64,000 nt of DNA from Fibrobacter succinogenes (GCA_902762795.1 CACWPM010000009.1:107219-171218); one strand, 5' to 3'. Counted from the first letter of the stretch, positions 9,075 through 17,985 are shown. Notes: generated from the letters alone by a model not told the origin. A program made the numbers and translations.

Positions 9075-9773
9075 CTAAAATGAGAGGATGAATCCTACTG
9101 TGAGGAACGCTAAACCCGTTGCAAAAAAAATTCCTGAAACTGTTTTTGCTGTCTTTGCGCTGCTTCTGTGGTTCTTGAAATCTTTCATATGTTCATCGTA
9201 TTTATCGGTCTTGAAACGTGTATTTTCCATGGACTTTTTGAGGTCTTTTGCTTTGCTGTTGTTGTAAAGCGAGACTATTGCAGAAACTCCGCTAATGGCA
9301 AAGGGTGCGATAGATGCCCATTTCATATAATTTCCGAGATTGCGCCTGCTTCTGTGTTTCAAGAAATCTTGCTTTTTCAAGATTTCTTCATCATCGTAAC
9401 TTTGACGGAGTGCAATGATAATAAACGAAGTGTCGTTTGACGAAAGTGTTATGTTTATCGTTGTATCCGCATAATTAGGATGAAAAAAAGAAATGGTGAC
9501 GCTATTCTCGCCATCGTCAACGGGAATAAATGCGGGCGAGACGTAGTCCGGATTTTTGGCGAAATCGGGCTGAATGTTGTTTGCGTACAAATCTACGGTT
9601 GACGGGTTTGTCGAAATTTGCAGATAGCGTTTTTTTGCCTTGGACGGCACGTCTTGCTGCTTGTTTTGCACGGTATTTTTCGATGCGCCCTGTAACGAAT
9701 CTTGTTGAGCAAAGACATTTCCACAAAGCGTAATCAGCATGATAAAGATAATGAATAATCTTTTGTGTAACAT
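9075..9773 (-). CDS. PEGA-like envelope protein, smaller paralogue
   Basis: A 232-residue protein with signal peptide (1-22, ending NVFAQ). After a Lys/Gln-rich stretch comes one PEGA-like domain (LQISTNPSTVDLYANN to about residue 130), then a C-terminal module with two hydrophobic helices (WASIAPFAISGVSAIVSLY and GIFFATGLAFLTVGFILSF) separated by a charged linker. The C-terminal layout matches that of the 563-residue protein encoded next, so the two are probably paralogues or partners. The start ATG overlaps the upstream stop by one base (TAATG), a strong sign of translational coupling within the operon. Confidence 0.7.
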   Translation of the reverse strand: MLHKRLFIIFIMLITLCGNVFAQQDSLQGASKNTVQNKQQDVPSKAKKRYLQISTNPSTVDLYANNIQPDFAKNPDYVSPAFIPVDDGENSVTISFFHPNYADTTINITLSSNDTSFIIIALRQSYDDEEILKKQDFLKHRSRRNLGNYMKWASIAPFAISGVSAIVSLYNNSKAKDLKKSMENTRFKTDKYDEHMKDFKNHRSSAKTAKTVSGIFFATGLAFLTVGFILSF

Positions 9774-11164
9774 TATTTGTCGCTCTCCGTTTTTGGGAAT
9801 GGCCCCGTTATGGAGGCTTTTGAATCGTTTATTTTAATTTTCCAATAAACATCGGGCGTCTTATTACGTGCGTAATCTTCTGCATTGATGATAAGCTTGC
9901 ATTCTTTTTTGCAAGTGTTGGGAATAGACAGTGTATAATCTTCGTACTTTGTTTGAAGTGTGTCTGCGTTTATGGTGACGAAGTTTTTTGAAACGTTGAT
10001 TCCGGCTCCATTGTCGAGTAAAAAGAATTTTATTGGGGAACTTGTAGAAAATTCCGTTGCAACGGGACTCATATTGGGCTTGATATTGTCTTTTAAAAAT
10101 AACGTGTCAGTTATTGTTTTTGTACTTGGGGGTAAATCGACGATCATGGAATCGCAACCATATTCAGTGCGGATGGTGTCACAGATGACAATCTTGATAT
10201 TGGATTGAGGCTTGAATGTTTTACGGATAACTGAATTGGCTTTAATCCCAGAAACTTTTGAAAGTGTGTCCCCGGCTGCGGATATGAATGTTCCCGTTAA
10301 TCTCGATTGTTCGGGATATTGGTTGAACATGCATGATACCGGGATTTCTATGATGGCATCACCGTTATTTTGCAATTTTGTCGAGAAACTGAATACATCG
10401 CTATAGGTTTGGTTCGATGAGCCTTTCTCGTTTTGAATTTTTGCTCGTACACCCCAGTAAATGGTTGAGGGCTCAATGCTGTGATTGATTGAATCCCCCT
10501 TTTCGTTAACTTCTAGATCTAGCTTGCCAAGTAGATTGACGCTATTTGAACAATCTGTTTCGCCCAAGAGCGATTTCCAAACATTTTTTTTATCATAGCT
10601 TGCATATAAGCCACATGTTGCTGTTTCCCAAGGATCTACTCCTGAAATAATCCATGAAAGTTCAATACCGTCTGGATTTTCTCCGTTGACTTGATTGTAT
10701 TTGTCTGCCGGGGACTGGAGTGAAATCTTGGTTGGCGTGTTGACATAAATTGTCGCATGTGAAATAAGAGTGTCACCCAGGAAATCTATGGTTTCTAATG
10801 TTATTTTGTGCTTGCCGGTTTTGTTGAAACTGTAATAGACCGAGGCTGAACTGGATTCGTTGTCGTCAATAGTCCACTTGTGCGTGCTGTAATAGGGAAT
10901 AGCCTCTTCGCTTGTAGCGTATTTGCCGTTGATTGAATAAACTCCGCAGATTCGAATTTTTTCGTTAATGTTGACGTAAAATTTATCTGAAGACTTGTAT
11001 TGTGATGAGTATGGTTCTCCGTAAAAACCTTCAGGTACGACAAAAATAGATTGCGTTATTTCGGAAATATCTGAAGAATCAATTTCCGAATCGGTACAAG
11101 ACATTTGCAAAAATGAAATTGCAGCAAGGAGTGCTACCGAAGATGGAAAGTATCTGATAATCAT
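9773..11164 (-). CDS. Ig/Fn3-type lipoprotein
   Basis: A 463-residue lipoprotein with signal peptide MIIRYFPSSVALLAAISFLQMSC and lipidation at Cys23. An Ig/PKD-like domain covers about 55-145 (HKWTIDDNESSSAS, HKITLETIDFLGDTLIS), followed by a fibronectin-like domain (NPDGIELSWIISGVDP to YWGVRAKIQ, about 165-265), a carboxypeptidase-regulatory-like beta domain, and a final Ig-like part with cysteines (CDTIRTEYGCDS, NTCKKECKL). It is the third of three related lipoproteins in a row. Start overlaps the previous stop by one base (TAATG). Function inferred only as a surface or periplasmic structural protein. Confidence 0.7.
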   Translation of the reverse strand: MIIRYFPSSVALLAAISFLQMSCTDSEIDSSDISEITQSIFVVPEGFYGEPYSSQYKSSDKFYVNINEKIRICGVYSINGKYATSEEAIPYYSTHKWTIDDNESSSASVYYSFNKTGKHKITLETIDFLGDTLISHATIYVNTPTKISLQSPADKYNQVNGENPDGIELSWIISGVDPWETATCGLYASYDKKNVWKSLLGETDCSNSVNLLGKLDLEVNEKGDSINHSIEPSTIYWGVRAKIQNEKGSSNQTYSDVFSFSTKLQNNGDAIIEIPVSCMFNQYPEQSRLTGTFISAAGDTLSKVSGIKANSVIRKTFKPQSNIKIVICDTIRTEYGCDSMIVDLPPSTKTITDTLFLKDNIKPNMSPVATEFSTSSPIKFFLLDNGAGINVSKNFVTINADTLQTKYEDYTLSIPNTCKKECKLIINAEDYARNKTPDVYWKIKINDSKASITGPFPKTESDK

Positions 11165-12735
11165 TATTCCTCCTCCTTCGTTTCAGGTTCCTTGACGTAA
11201 AGTTTCCAGGTCTTGCTTTGCGAAATTCCGTTCGTATAAAGTACAATGGACTTTATTGTCTGTTCGCTATTGAAACTATTGCCTTCTAGTTCTGTTACGA
11301 AATTGTTCGTGCTATTTGGAGCCACGGAAATAAGGGTCTTGTTTGTACTTGCATTGATGATTTTTAATGAGTCGATCTTAAAACCAAAAGGATTTTTTTC
11401 GTTAATGAAAATACGGATGGCTTCGTTTTTTGCAATGGTTGTGTCATTGTTTGTGGTAAACCAAATTATACTTGGAGCTATATAGAATGATTTTGTTTTG
11501 ATATTTTGACTTTCGTCTATGGCGGAAATTGTGAGTATTCGGTATGCCCAGCTTTTGTCTGTATCTTTGAGGACTACTGTTAAAACGCTATCGCGGTAGG
11601 TCTTGTCAAAAATATGATCGCTTTCGAGATGAACGCTTGTTTTCTGAGAAGTGATTTTTCCACCACGATCCTTTATAATAAATTTTAGAGTGTCTGCAAA
11701 ATCCAGTGTATCATGACCGTCAAGTGAAATTATTTTTGGTGCAATGGAATCGATTATCTTGAGTTCCTTCAAAATGGTGACGAAGCCGTCGTTAATTGAA
11801 ATTTCTTTTTCGATTGTTCCAAAGTCCGGATAATCAGAACTGAGCGATAGTTGGTATTTCCCTTTGGGAATGGCGTCTAGTGATATTTCGTTGTTTGAAC
11901 TTGTTATATCGAATTTGTAATGAAATTGCTTGCTTTCTTCGCTTTTGTCTTGGAGCGTCAATTGAACCGGTACTGTTGACGCTTTGCCGATATTCATCGT
12001 TGCTTGTAATGAACCATCTCCAAGAATTCCTTTGGTGTAGAAGAATGATTCGATTTTTTCGGCAGATGCAAAATTATATTCGTTATAAGCTTGTACTGTC
12101 CAATTGTATTTCTTTAATGGATTTAGTTTGTTGTGGTATGTATAGTGCGGTTCGCTTAAGATAGTGTCAATTGCAATGAATTTTGATTTGGAATTGGCGA
12201 AATCTTGCTCACTTAATGTAAAATGGTAATAATGTCCAAGATTTATCCCTTCTGTCTTGGCATTCCATGTAAAGTATATTGTTTCGTACGGGTCTATAGC
12301 TTGTGTACCTTCGGCCGGGATAAAAGCCGTGTCGTTTAGTACGGGCGTGTCCCCAATCCATACGTCTAGAGAATCGTAGTGCTCATCGCCAAAATGGTCT
12401 TTCAACACAAATGTAAACTTGTGGTGACCTGGAACGGTGATTTGTTTTTTGAAATTGTATTCGGATGAGCAAATCTTGCCATCCATGAGCCAATAGTAGT
12501 TTTGAACATTTATGATTTTATTTGGAATGATTGTTGTCAAAAAATAGATGGTGTCGCTTACATGGAACGTATCGGCTTTGACATTTGATTCGATATCTGT
12601 TATGGATCTGGCAAGTGATGCTTTGACTTTTATATCGGAAGCGTTGGCTTCGTCAAAAATGTGTTCATCGGAATTAAAACAGGATTGGAGGAAACAGGCC
12701 AATGTGGCAATAATGCAAACTTTAAAAAATTTCAT
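11164..12735 (-). CDS. Ig/Fn3-type lipoprotein
   Basis: A 523-residue lipoprotein; signal peptide MKFFKVCIIATLACFLQSC with lipidation at Cys19. The domain order matches the next gene: a PKD-like domain (about 60-130, NYYWLMDGKICSSEYNF, HKFTFVLKDHFGDEH), a fibronectin-like domain (YETIYFTWNAKTEGINL to KKYNWTVQAYNEYN, about 150-230), a carboxypeptidase-regulatory-like domain (EISLDAIPKGKYQLSLSSDY) and two more beta domains to the end. Its start overlaps the upstream stop by four bases (ATGA). It is a likely paralogue of the 9773 product. Confidence 0.7.
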   Translation of the reverse strand: MKFFKVCIIATLACFLQSCFNSDEHIFDEANASDIKVKASLARSITDIESNVKADTFHVSDTIYFLTTIIPNKIINVQNYYWLMDGKICSSEYNFKKQITVPGHHKFTFVLKDHFGDEHYDSLDVWIGDTPVLNDTAFIPAEGTQAIDPYETIYFTWNAKTEGINLGHYYHFTLSEQDFANSKSKFIAIDTILSEPHYTYHNKLNPLKKYNWTVQAYNEYNFASAEKIESFFYTKGILGDGSLQATMNIGKASTVPVQLTLQDKSEESKQFHYKFDITSSNNEISLDAIPKGKYQLSLSSDYPDFGTIEKEISINDGFVTILKELKIIDSIAPKIISLDGHDTLDFADTLKFIIKDRGGKITSQKTSVHLESDHIFDKTYRDSVLTVVLKDTDKSWAYRILTISAIDESQNIKTKSFYIAPSIIWFTTNNDTTIAKNEAIRIFINEKNPFGFKIDSLKIINASTNKTLISVAPNSTNNFVTELEGNSFNSEQTIKSIVLYTNGISQSKTWKLYVKEPETKEEE

Positions 12736-13439
12736 TTTGCCTCCAGTGTATCTACAACGTAGAATTTCTTATACGAAAGCGAATCCATGTCGCCATAAAG
12801 ATCTCGAACGATAATGCGAAATTTGTGCTCTCCTGCATTGAAACCGGATTGCTTGACTTGCTGGAGAATCCCGACATCGTAAGCTTTCCCGTCGATTTCA
12901 AGGGTGTGGAAAACTGTATCTCCATTATTGAAATCCGTGTCCATGCTCACCCATTCGAATAAAAATGCGGATTCTACAGAACCGTAGAGTGTGTCTCCGT
13001 TATCGGGTATGGTTGAAGGCAATAGCTTTGGTGGAGTGTTGACGATGACAGTGAATTCGAAAGATTGATGGTTCCCGTCTCTGTCAGAGACTATTAGTTT
13101 GTTTGGTATAGATTCTGCGAGTCGAGTCGGATAGAACTTGTATTGCTGAGCGCTTATAAGCAGGCTGTCTTTACCATCGCTTGAGAAAAACCACTCGTAT
13201 GTGAGGTCGTCTTGGTATTTTTCAGGACTGACGGACGCTTTAATAGTTGCCGAATCGGACGGGTTCACCTTGAGCAGCGTTGAGTAGGAGTTGTCTTTTT
13301 GCTTGACCATGACTGTAATCGCTTCGACAGGCTGCAATGTATCTGGATAGCCGGGTGCGTCAAGACATCCGATCAAAAAAACGCCGAATATGGCGGTGAT
13401 AACAAAAAAGGGCGAAATGGAACGATTGAACAAATTCAT
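12732..13439 (-). CDS. PKD-like lipoprotein, first gene of envelope operon
   Basis: A 235-residue lipoprotein. The signal peptide ends in the lipobox LIGC (lipidation near Cys25). The mature part has a PKD/Ig-like domain (about 45-130, DLTYEWFFSSDGKDS, NKLIVSDRDGNHQSFEF) and a second beta domain (about 135-230, FLFEWVSMDTDFNNGD, GEHKFRIIVRDLYGDMDS). It opens a run of five genes joined by overlaps of 4, 1 and 1 bases and a 7-base gap, so all five are almost surely made together. Only 29 bases separate its start from that of xseB on the other strand. Confidence 0.7.
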   Translation of the reverse strand: MNLFNRSISPFFVITAIFGVFLIGCLDAPGYPDTLQPVEAITVMVKQKDNSYSTLLKVNPSDSATIKASVSPEKYQDDLTYEWFFSSDGKDSLLISAQQYKFYPTRLAESIPNKLIVSDRDGNHQSFEFTVIVNTPPKLLPSTIPDNGDTLYGSVESAFLFEWVSMDTDFNNGDTVFHTLEIDGKAYDVGILQQVKQSGFNAGEHKFRIIVRDLYGDMDSLSYKKFYVVDTLEAK

Positions 13440-13468
13440 TTGATTTAAATCTAACTATATTCGTGGAC

Positions 13469-13669
13469 ATGAGTGCGCAAAATTTTGAATATAAAAACGC
13501 TATGAACCGTCTTGAGGAAATTCTTTCGAAAATCGACAATTCCGAGATGGAAATAGATGAACTTGCTATAGAGGTTCAAGAGGCTACGCAGCTTTTGCGC
13601 AAGTGCCGCCAGATTTTGATAGCGACTGAAAAGAATGTTCAGGACGCTCTTGCCGAGTTGGATGCTTGA
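13469..13669 (+). CDS. xseB: Exodeoxyribonuclease VII small subunit
   Basis: A 66-residue helical protein, the usual length for the ExoVII small subunit, which binds several-to-one to XseA to degrade single-stranded DNA into short oligonucleotides. The family core FEYKNAMNRLEEILSKID, EIDELAIEVQEATQLLRKCR and AEKNVQ-like end are present. A GTG six bases upstream (13463) is an alternative start; ATG 13469 gives the usual MSAQNFEYK beginning. No xseA is in the window. Its stop overlaps the next start by one base. Confidence 0.88.
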   Translation: MSAQNFEYKNAMNRLEEILSKIDNSEMEIDELAIEVQEATQLLRKCRQILIATEKNVQDALAELDA

Positions 13670-14493
13670 TGGATTTCGAAAAATTTGATAAAGCGGTGCC
13701 TGCTATCGAGGTAAACGGGCTAACGGTCAAATTCCCTATCCGCGGGGGAGTCTTTAGCAAAGTCAAGAATTATTTTACTGCAGTTGACAATGTTTCGTTC
13801 TCGCTTTTGCAGGGGAAAATTCTCTCGATTGTGGGGGAGTCTGGTTGCGGTAAGTCAACGCTTGTGAAGTCCTTGGTCGGGCTTGTACCTGTATTTAAGG
13901 GTGAAATTAATTTGTTTGGATTGCCGGTGGAAAATGGCCGGGCGGGCTCCGGGAAGGATTTTGTGCGCGTCTCGGATTTAGTGCAGATGATTTTCCAGGA
14001 TCCGTTTAGCAGTTTGAACCCTCGCCAGACTGTATCTGAAATCTTGACCGCGCCTGTGATTGCCCGAGGCGTTTCTTTCGATAGTGCTCGCCAGCGTGCC
14101 CTGGAACTTCTGGACCGCGTTTCGCTCCCGGCTGGTGCAATGGACAAGTTCCCGCATGAATTTTCGGGCGGTCAGCGCCAGCGCCTGTGCATTGCGCGTA
14201 GCCTGATGGTGCGCCCGAAGGTGCTGCTTTGCGATGAGGTGACGAGCGCCTTGGATGTGTCCGTGCAGGCGCAAATTTTACATTTGCTCGACGATTTGCG
14301 AAATGAACTTGGTCTCTCCATTCTTTTTATCAGCCACGATATGCAGGTGGTTCGCGCTTTGAGCGACGAAGTCTTGGTGATGTATTTTGGCCACGCCGTA
14401 GAACACGGCCCCGCCGATGAAGTCCTCACGAATCCGCAGAACGATTACACGAAAAAATTGCTGGCCAGTGTCCCGGTAATCCGTCGGGAATAA
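13669..14493 (+). CDS. Oligopeptide-type ABC transporter ATPase
   Basis: A 274-residue ABC ATPase close to OppF/DppF/GsiA. Walker A is GESGCGKST, the Q-loop MIFQDPFSSLNPRQTV is typical of the peptide importer ATPases, the signature is FSGGQRQRLCIARSL, Walker B is VLLCDEVTSALD, and the switch histidine is in ILFISHDMQ. The end DEVLTNPQNDYTKKLLASVP is the characteristic OppD/F C-terminal extension. No permease or binding-protein gene is next to it, so the partner must be elsewhere. ATG 13669 is chosen: it overlaps the xseB stop (TGATG); the in-frame TTG three bases before is less likely. Confidence 0.88.
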   Translation: MDFEKFDKAVPAIEVNGLTVKFPIRGGVFSKVKNYFTAVDNVSFSLLQGKILSIVGESGCGKSTLVKSLVGLVPVFKGEINLFGLPVENGRAGSGKDFVRVSDLVQMIFQDPFSSLNPRQTVSEILTAPVIARGVSFDSARQRALELLDRVSLPAGAMDKFPHEFSGGQRQRLCIARSLMVRPKVLLCDEVTSALDVSVQAQILHLLDDLRNELGLSILFISHDMQVVRALSDEVLVMYFGHAVEHGPADEVLTNPQNDYTKKLLASVPVIRRE

Positions 14494-14495
14494 AA

Positions 14496-14517
14496 AAGGC
14501 GGATCTAAGCCCGCCTT
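14496..14517 (-). terminator. Intrinsic terminator of the Mla operon
   Basis: Stem AAGGCGG (14496-14502) with CCGCCTT (14511-14517). Read on the minus strand the stem is followed by six T, so it serves the minus-strand mla operon that ends at 14540. On the plus strand there is no T run. Confidence 0.75.
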
Positions 14518-14539
14518 GCAATTCTTCCTACTAATACAA

Positions 14540-15145
14540 TTACTTTACTCTCGAGATATTCTCGAGCGCGTCTTGCATGTACCTGGCATAGAGTTTCGAG
14601 AGCGCTTCGGCTGCGGAATGCGCATCGCGTTTGTTCATGCTCTGGCGCTCGTCGTAGCGCTTTTCCCACAGCGGCGCATCTTCACCGACCTTGCGGAACG
14701 TGAGCTGCACGGCGAGATGTGCTTCTTGCGAGCTGCCTTCGTCGATTTCTTCAATTGCATCGACGTTGCCGAGCAATTCAAAGTCCGGTTTGCCCATCGG
14801 CTTCAGGTCCACGGACTTGAACATGTTGCTCTTGATCAGGTATTCTCCTGCGACCTGCGTGAGCATTTGTTCCGGGCGCGTTGCCCAAAGGTCCAGATCG
14901 TAGAACATGAAGTCGTACGGAGATTCGCGATAAACGATGTTCGTGCGCTGGTAGGCCGGGTCGATCGTAAATTTCTTGACGTGCACGCGGAAATCGCTGG
15001 TGGCACTCGTAACTGTTGGCATCGCAATCGATTCTGCCGAAACGGTGTAATAGCGCGAAGGTTCAGTCGAACCACCGAGGCAACCCGTGAGCGAGAAAAC
15101 GGAAAGGAGTGCGGCAACTGTCAACAAACGATTTGCTTTAAACAT
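14540..15145 (-). CDS. ABC-type transport auxiliary lipoprotein (PqiC/DUF330-like)
   Basis: A 201-residue lipoprotein with lipobox SLTGC (lipidation at Cys22). The beginning of the mature protein, EPSRYYTVSAESIAMP, and the segment FRVHVKKFTIDPAYQRTNIVYRESPYDFMFYDLDLWA are typical of the PqiC / MlaA-independent auxiliary lipoproteins that sit in the outer membrane as partners of MCE transporters. It ends with a helix rich in Arg and Ala. It is the last gene of the mlaE-mlaF-mlaD-lipoprotein operon, 15 bases after the mlaD-like gene, with a good Shine-Dalgarno (AAGGAG). Confidence 0.82.
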   Translation of the reverse strand: MFKANRLLTVAALLSVFSLTGCLGGSTEPSRYYTVSAESIAMPTVTSATSDFRVHVKKFTIDPAYQRTNIVYRESPYDFMFYDLDLWATRPEQMLTQVAGEYLIKSNMFKSVDLKPMGKPDFELLGNVDAIEEIDEGSSQEAHLAVQLTFRKVGEDAPLWEKRYDERQSMNKRDAHSAAEALSKLYARYMQDALENISRVK

Positions 15146-15160
15146 CTTGGTTTCTCCTTC

Positions 15161-16084
15161 TTAGCGACCGTTCTTGCCTTCGGAGCGGATGAGTACGGAC
15201 GGGTTGTTCTTGATTTTTTTGGTAAATTCTTCGAGGTTTTCAAGAATCGTATTGAGTTCATCCATGGCGTTTCCGACCTGGTCTTCGTTCTTGTAGACGA
15301 TTGTCTCCACGCGCTGTGAAAGTTTGTTCATCGATTCGGCGGTCTGCATCAGGTTCTCGTTCAGGCCCTTGGTGTCAATCGCTTCGAGCTTTTCCTTGAG
15401 GACAGTGAGATTTTGTTCGGTCTTTGCGGCAAGCTTAGCCTCTTCGACTTCCGCAAGGATTTTTTGCAGGGAAACTGCGGACTTGGACATTGTGCTCAGC
15501 GGTTTTCGAAGATCGGCTGTCAAATGGCTTAAGTTCTCGGTCGTCTTTTCGAGGTTTGCGAGCGTGCGCGAAATGCTTTCCGCGTTTTCGGGAGCGAGCA
15601 AGCGGTTGAGCCCATCGACAATCGGGGTGACCTTGCCAAATAGATCTCCCACCTGGCCTGTAATTTGGTCGAACACCGAAGTGGCTGCCGGGACGAGACC
15701 GCCTTCGGGAACGTTCGGTTCACTGAATGCGCCGCCCGAGAGGATAACCTGTTTTTCTCCGGTGAGGTTCATGCCCGCAGTCATGCCGGCGCGCGTTCCG
15801 ACTTTGATCGGGGTACCGCGTTGCACCTTGAATTCGACAACGACCTGGTTCAAATCTTTTTCGTTGATGGTAATGTTAGTCACGCTACCGACGGCAATAC
15901 CGTTCAATTTCACCTTGGCATCGACGAAAAGTCCGTTCACGTCCGTGTCGAAAATCGTGTAGTAATTGTCGTATTGCTCGCTCAGATAACGTTTGAGTAC
16001 ATAACCTAGGAACACGCAAATAAGCACTCCGCAAAAGAGCATGAACGCGCCTAGTTTTATTCTTTCGGATCGGGTGGTTTCCAT
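15161..16084 (-). CDS. mlaD: MCE/MlaD-family substrate-binding protein
   Basis: A 307-residue protein with one N-terminal membrane segment (LGAFMLFCGVLICVFLGYVL), an MCE domain (about 40-125: VNGLFVDAKVKLNGIAVGSV, VVEFKVQRGTPIKVGTRAG, GEKQVILSGG) and a long helical C-terminal part (about 150-300, LEKTTENLSHLTADLRKPLS) that should form a coiled barrel or tunnel as in MlaD/PqiB/YebT proteins. It carries lipid across the periplasm between the MlaE permease and an outer-membrane partner. Gap to mlaF is 12 bases. Confidence 0.87.
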   Translation of the reverse strand: METTRSERIKLGAFMLFCGVLICVFLGYVLKRYLSEQYDNYYTIFDTDVNGLFVDAKVKLNGIAVGSVTNITINEKDLNQVVVEFKVQRGTPIKVGTRAGMTAGMNLTGEKQVILSGGAFSEPNVPEGGLVPAATSVFDQITGQVGDLFGKVTPIVDGLNRLLAPENAESISRTLANLEKTTENLSHLTADLRKPLSTMSKSAVSLQKILAEVEEAKLAAKTEQNLTVLKEKLEAIDTKGLNENLMQTAESMNKLSQRVETIVYKNEDQVGNAMDELNTILENLEEFTKKIKNNPSVLIRSEGKNGR

Positions 16085-16096
16085 TGTATCTCCAAC

Positions 16097-16879
16097 TCAA
16101 TCAATAAAGTCAAAGTGGTAAAAGTCTTCGGCATTGTATTCTTTAGGACACTGCCTATTGAAGAAATGCCTGAGGATGGGATCGTCGGATTCCATGCCTT
16201 CTTTCAAAGTCGCGTCTTTCAGGACGTAGCCGTCCTTGAGGTACACAAATCTATCGCAGATTATCTTGATGCTCTCGAGTTCATGGCTCACGATCACCAT
16301 CGAGACGCCGAGCGTGTCGCGCAGTTCGAGGAGCAGTTCGTCAAGCGAACGGGCTGTCACCGGGTCAAGCCCTGTCGAAGGTTCGTCGCAGAACAGAAGT
16401 TCCGGCTTGAGCGCAATCGCACGGGCGAGCGCTGCACGCTTTTTCATACCGCCCGAAATTTCGCCGGGGAACTTGTGGAACGCGTGGAGCAGGTGCACTT
16501 TTTCGAGCCTGTCGGCGACAATCGCTTCCATCTGGCTTTTGGGCATGTAGGGCATGCTGCGCTTGAGCGGCAACATCGCGTTTTCGGCGACAGTCAAGTC
16601 CGCAAGAAGAGCGCCGCTCTGGAAAAGTACGCCGGTGCGCATTCGCGTTTCGCTATCGAGGCCTTCCTTGGGACCGAACGATTTTCCGAAGTACGTAATC
16701 GTGCCTTCGTCCGACTTGATGAACTTGAGCACGTTGTTCAGGAGCGTCGATTTACCACAACCGGAACTGCCGAGCACCATGCGGATTTCGCCCTTCTTGA
16801 CGCCGAACGAAATATCCTTGAGGATAGTCTCGTTGCCGTAGCTCGCTTTCAAATGGTCAACTTTTAGAATTTCGTCCAT
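16097..16879 (-). CDS. mlaF: Mla-type ABC transporter ATPase
   Basis: A 260-residue ATPase of the MlaF/Ttg2A family that powers lipid transport with the MlaE permease. Motifs: GSSGCGKSTLLNNVLK (Walker A), TGVLFQSGALLADLTV (Q-loop in the form seen in MlaF), GEISGGMKKRAALARAIAL (signature), LLFCDEPSTGLDPVTARSL (Walker B and D-loop), IVSHELESI (switch His). The C-terminal tail (PILRHFFNRQCPKEYNAEDFY) is longer than in E. coli and ends in acidic/aromatic residues. It lies 8 bases after the permease gene. Confidence 0.9.
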   Translation of the reverse strand: MDEILKVDHLKASYGNETILKDISFGVKKGEIRMVLGSSGCGKSTLLNNVLKFIKSDEGTITYFGKSFGPKEGLDSETRMRTGVLFQSGALLADLTVAENAMLPLKRSMPYMPKSQMEAIVADRLEKVHLLHAFHKFPGEISGGMKKRAALARAIALKPELLFCDEPSTGLDPVTARSLDELLLELRDTLGVSMVIVSHELESIKIICDRFVYLKDGYVLKDATLKEGMESDDPILRHFFNRQCPKEYNAEDFYHFDFID

Positions 16880-16887
16880 ATTGACCT

Positions 16888-17952
16888 CTAGTAGAAAATG
16901 AAGGCGAAAAGGGTATCAGAAATCACGATTGTGCAAATCGCAGCCACAACGCTGGACGTGGTCGCTTTACCGACCGCTTCTGCACCGCCGTGGGCGTTGA
17001 GGCCCTTGTTGCAGGCGATGAGCGTTACAATCCAGCCAAATACCAGAGCCTTGATGGTGCTCTTGAGGAACGTCATCGGGTCGATGCCGTCGCGAAGCCC
17101 CATCATGTAGTTCGAGAAAGAAATATCGCAGAAGAAATACGCAATGAGGAAGCCGGCAAAACTGCCGACGATAGATGCACTGAACGAGAGGATCGGTGTC
17201 GTGACGCTCAATGCGATGAACCGCGGGACCACGAGGTACTGCACCGGTGGGATGGCCATGGACTTTAGCGCCTTGACCTCTTCGCAGACACTCATGTTTG
17301 CAATTTCTGCCGCCATAGCGCTTCCGGAACGCCCGGCAAGAATGATTGTCGTGAGAAGCGGGCCGATTTCTGCAAAGATGAGGAAGCCAAGCCCTGAAGC
17401 AAGGTAGGAACCGCCGCCGACCGCGTTCAGCATTACTGAACTTTGCAAGGCCATCGTAAGGCAGATGAGTCCCACGAACAAGAAGCAAATTCCCATGGCT
17501 TCGCTGCCCGACTTGAACATCTGTTTGGTAATACCGCCAAAGTGGATTTTACCTTTGTCAAACGGCCCGACGATGGTCCAGTAAATCGCCATAAAGAGCA
17601 GCACGAGAACTTCGAATGTTTCCCGGAGCAGCATGAACCCGATGTCGCCCATCATTTCGAGAATATTGTTTGTCTCACGTTCGGGTTTTTCGGGCGGGGT
17701 CATCTTGCGGAGGTTCTGCAAGTGCTGCTTGATTTCTGACGAAAAATGCTCGAGAACGAGTTTGTTGCCCGTCTTTTCGGAGAGTTCCGCTAAAAGTGCA
17801 AAAAAGGCATCGGCGCTGTAGTCCATGGAGGCGAGGCTAGATCCATCTAGATGAAGCTCTCCTTTAGAGAGGGCGCTCTTGCAGCTGGAGAGCAGCTTTT
17901 TGCTGTTCGCGGCGGTGAGCGCATTGGGCAAAACTATCGATGTCGTTTCCAT
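16888..17952 (-). CDS. mlaE: MlaE permease with fused STAS domain
   Basis: A 354-residue protein. Residues 1-100 form a STAS-like domain (KGELHLDGSSLASMDYSADA, FALLAELSEKTGNKLVLEHF), which in E. coli is the separate protein MlaB. Residues 105-354 are the MlaE permease with several membrane helices and the family signatures IGPLLTTIILAGRSGSAMAAEI and LIACNKGLNAHGGAEAVGKATTSSVVAA. It moves phospholipid or another lipid between membranes with MlaF and MlaD. It is the first gene of the operon; its promoter lies in 17953-18041, where CTATAACTATACTTAA offers a -10 box. Confidence 0.9.
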   Translation of the reverse strand: METTSIVLPNALTAANSKKLLSSCKSALSKGELHLDGSSLASMDYSADAFFALLAELSEKTGNKLVLEHFSSEIKQHLQNLRKMTPPEKPERETNNILEMMGDIGFMLLRETFEVLVLLFMAIYWTIVGPFDKGKIHFGGITKQMFKSGSEAMGICFLFVGLICLTMALQSSVMLNAVGGGSYLASGLGFLIFAEIGPLLTTIILAGRSGSAMAAEIANMSVCEEVKALKSMAIPPVQYLVVPRFIALSVTTPILSFSASIVGSFAGFLIAYFFCDISFSNYMMGLRDGIDPMTFLKSTIKALVFGWIVTLIACNKGLNAHGGAEAVGKATTSSVVAAICTIVISDTLFAFIFY

Positions 17953-17985
17953 TGCGCGGAAATTTAGAAAATTTACGCAATTTAA

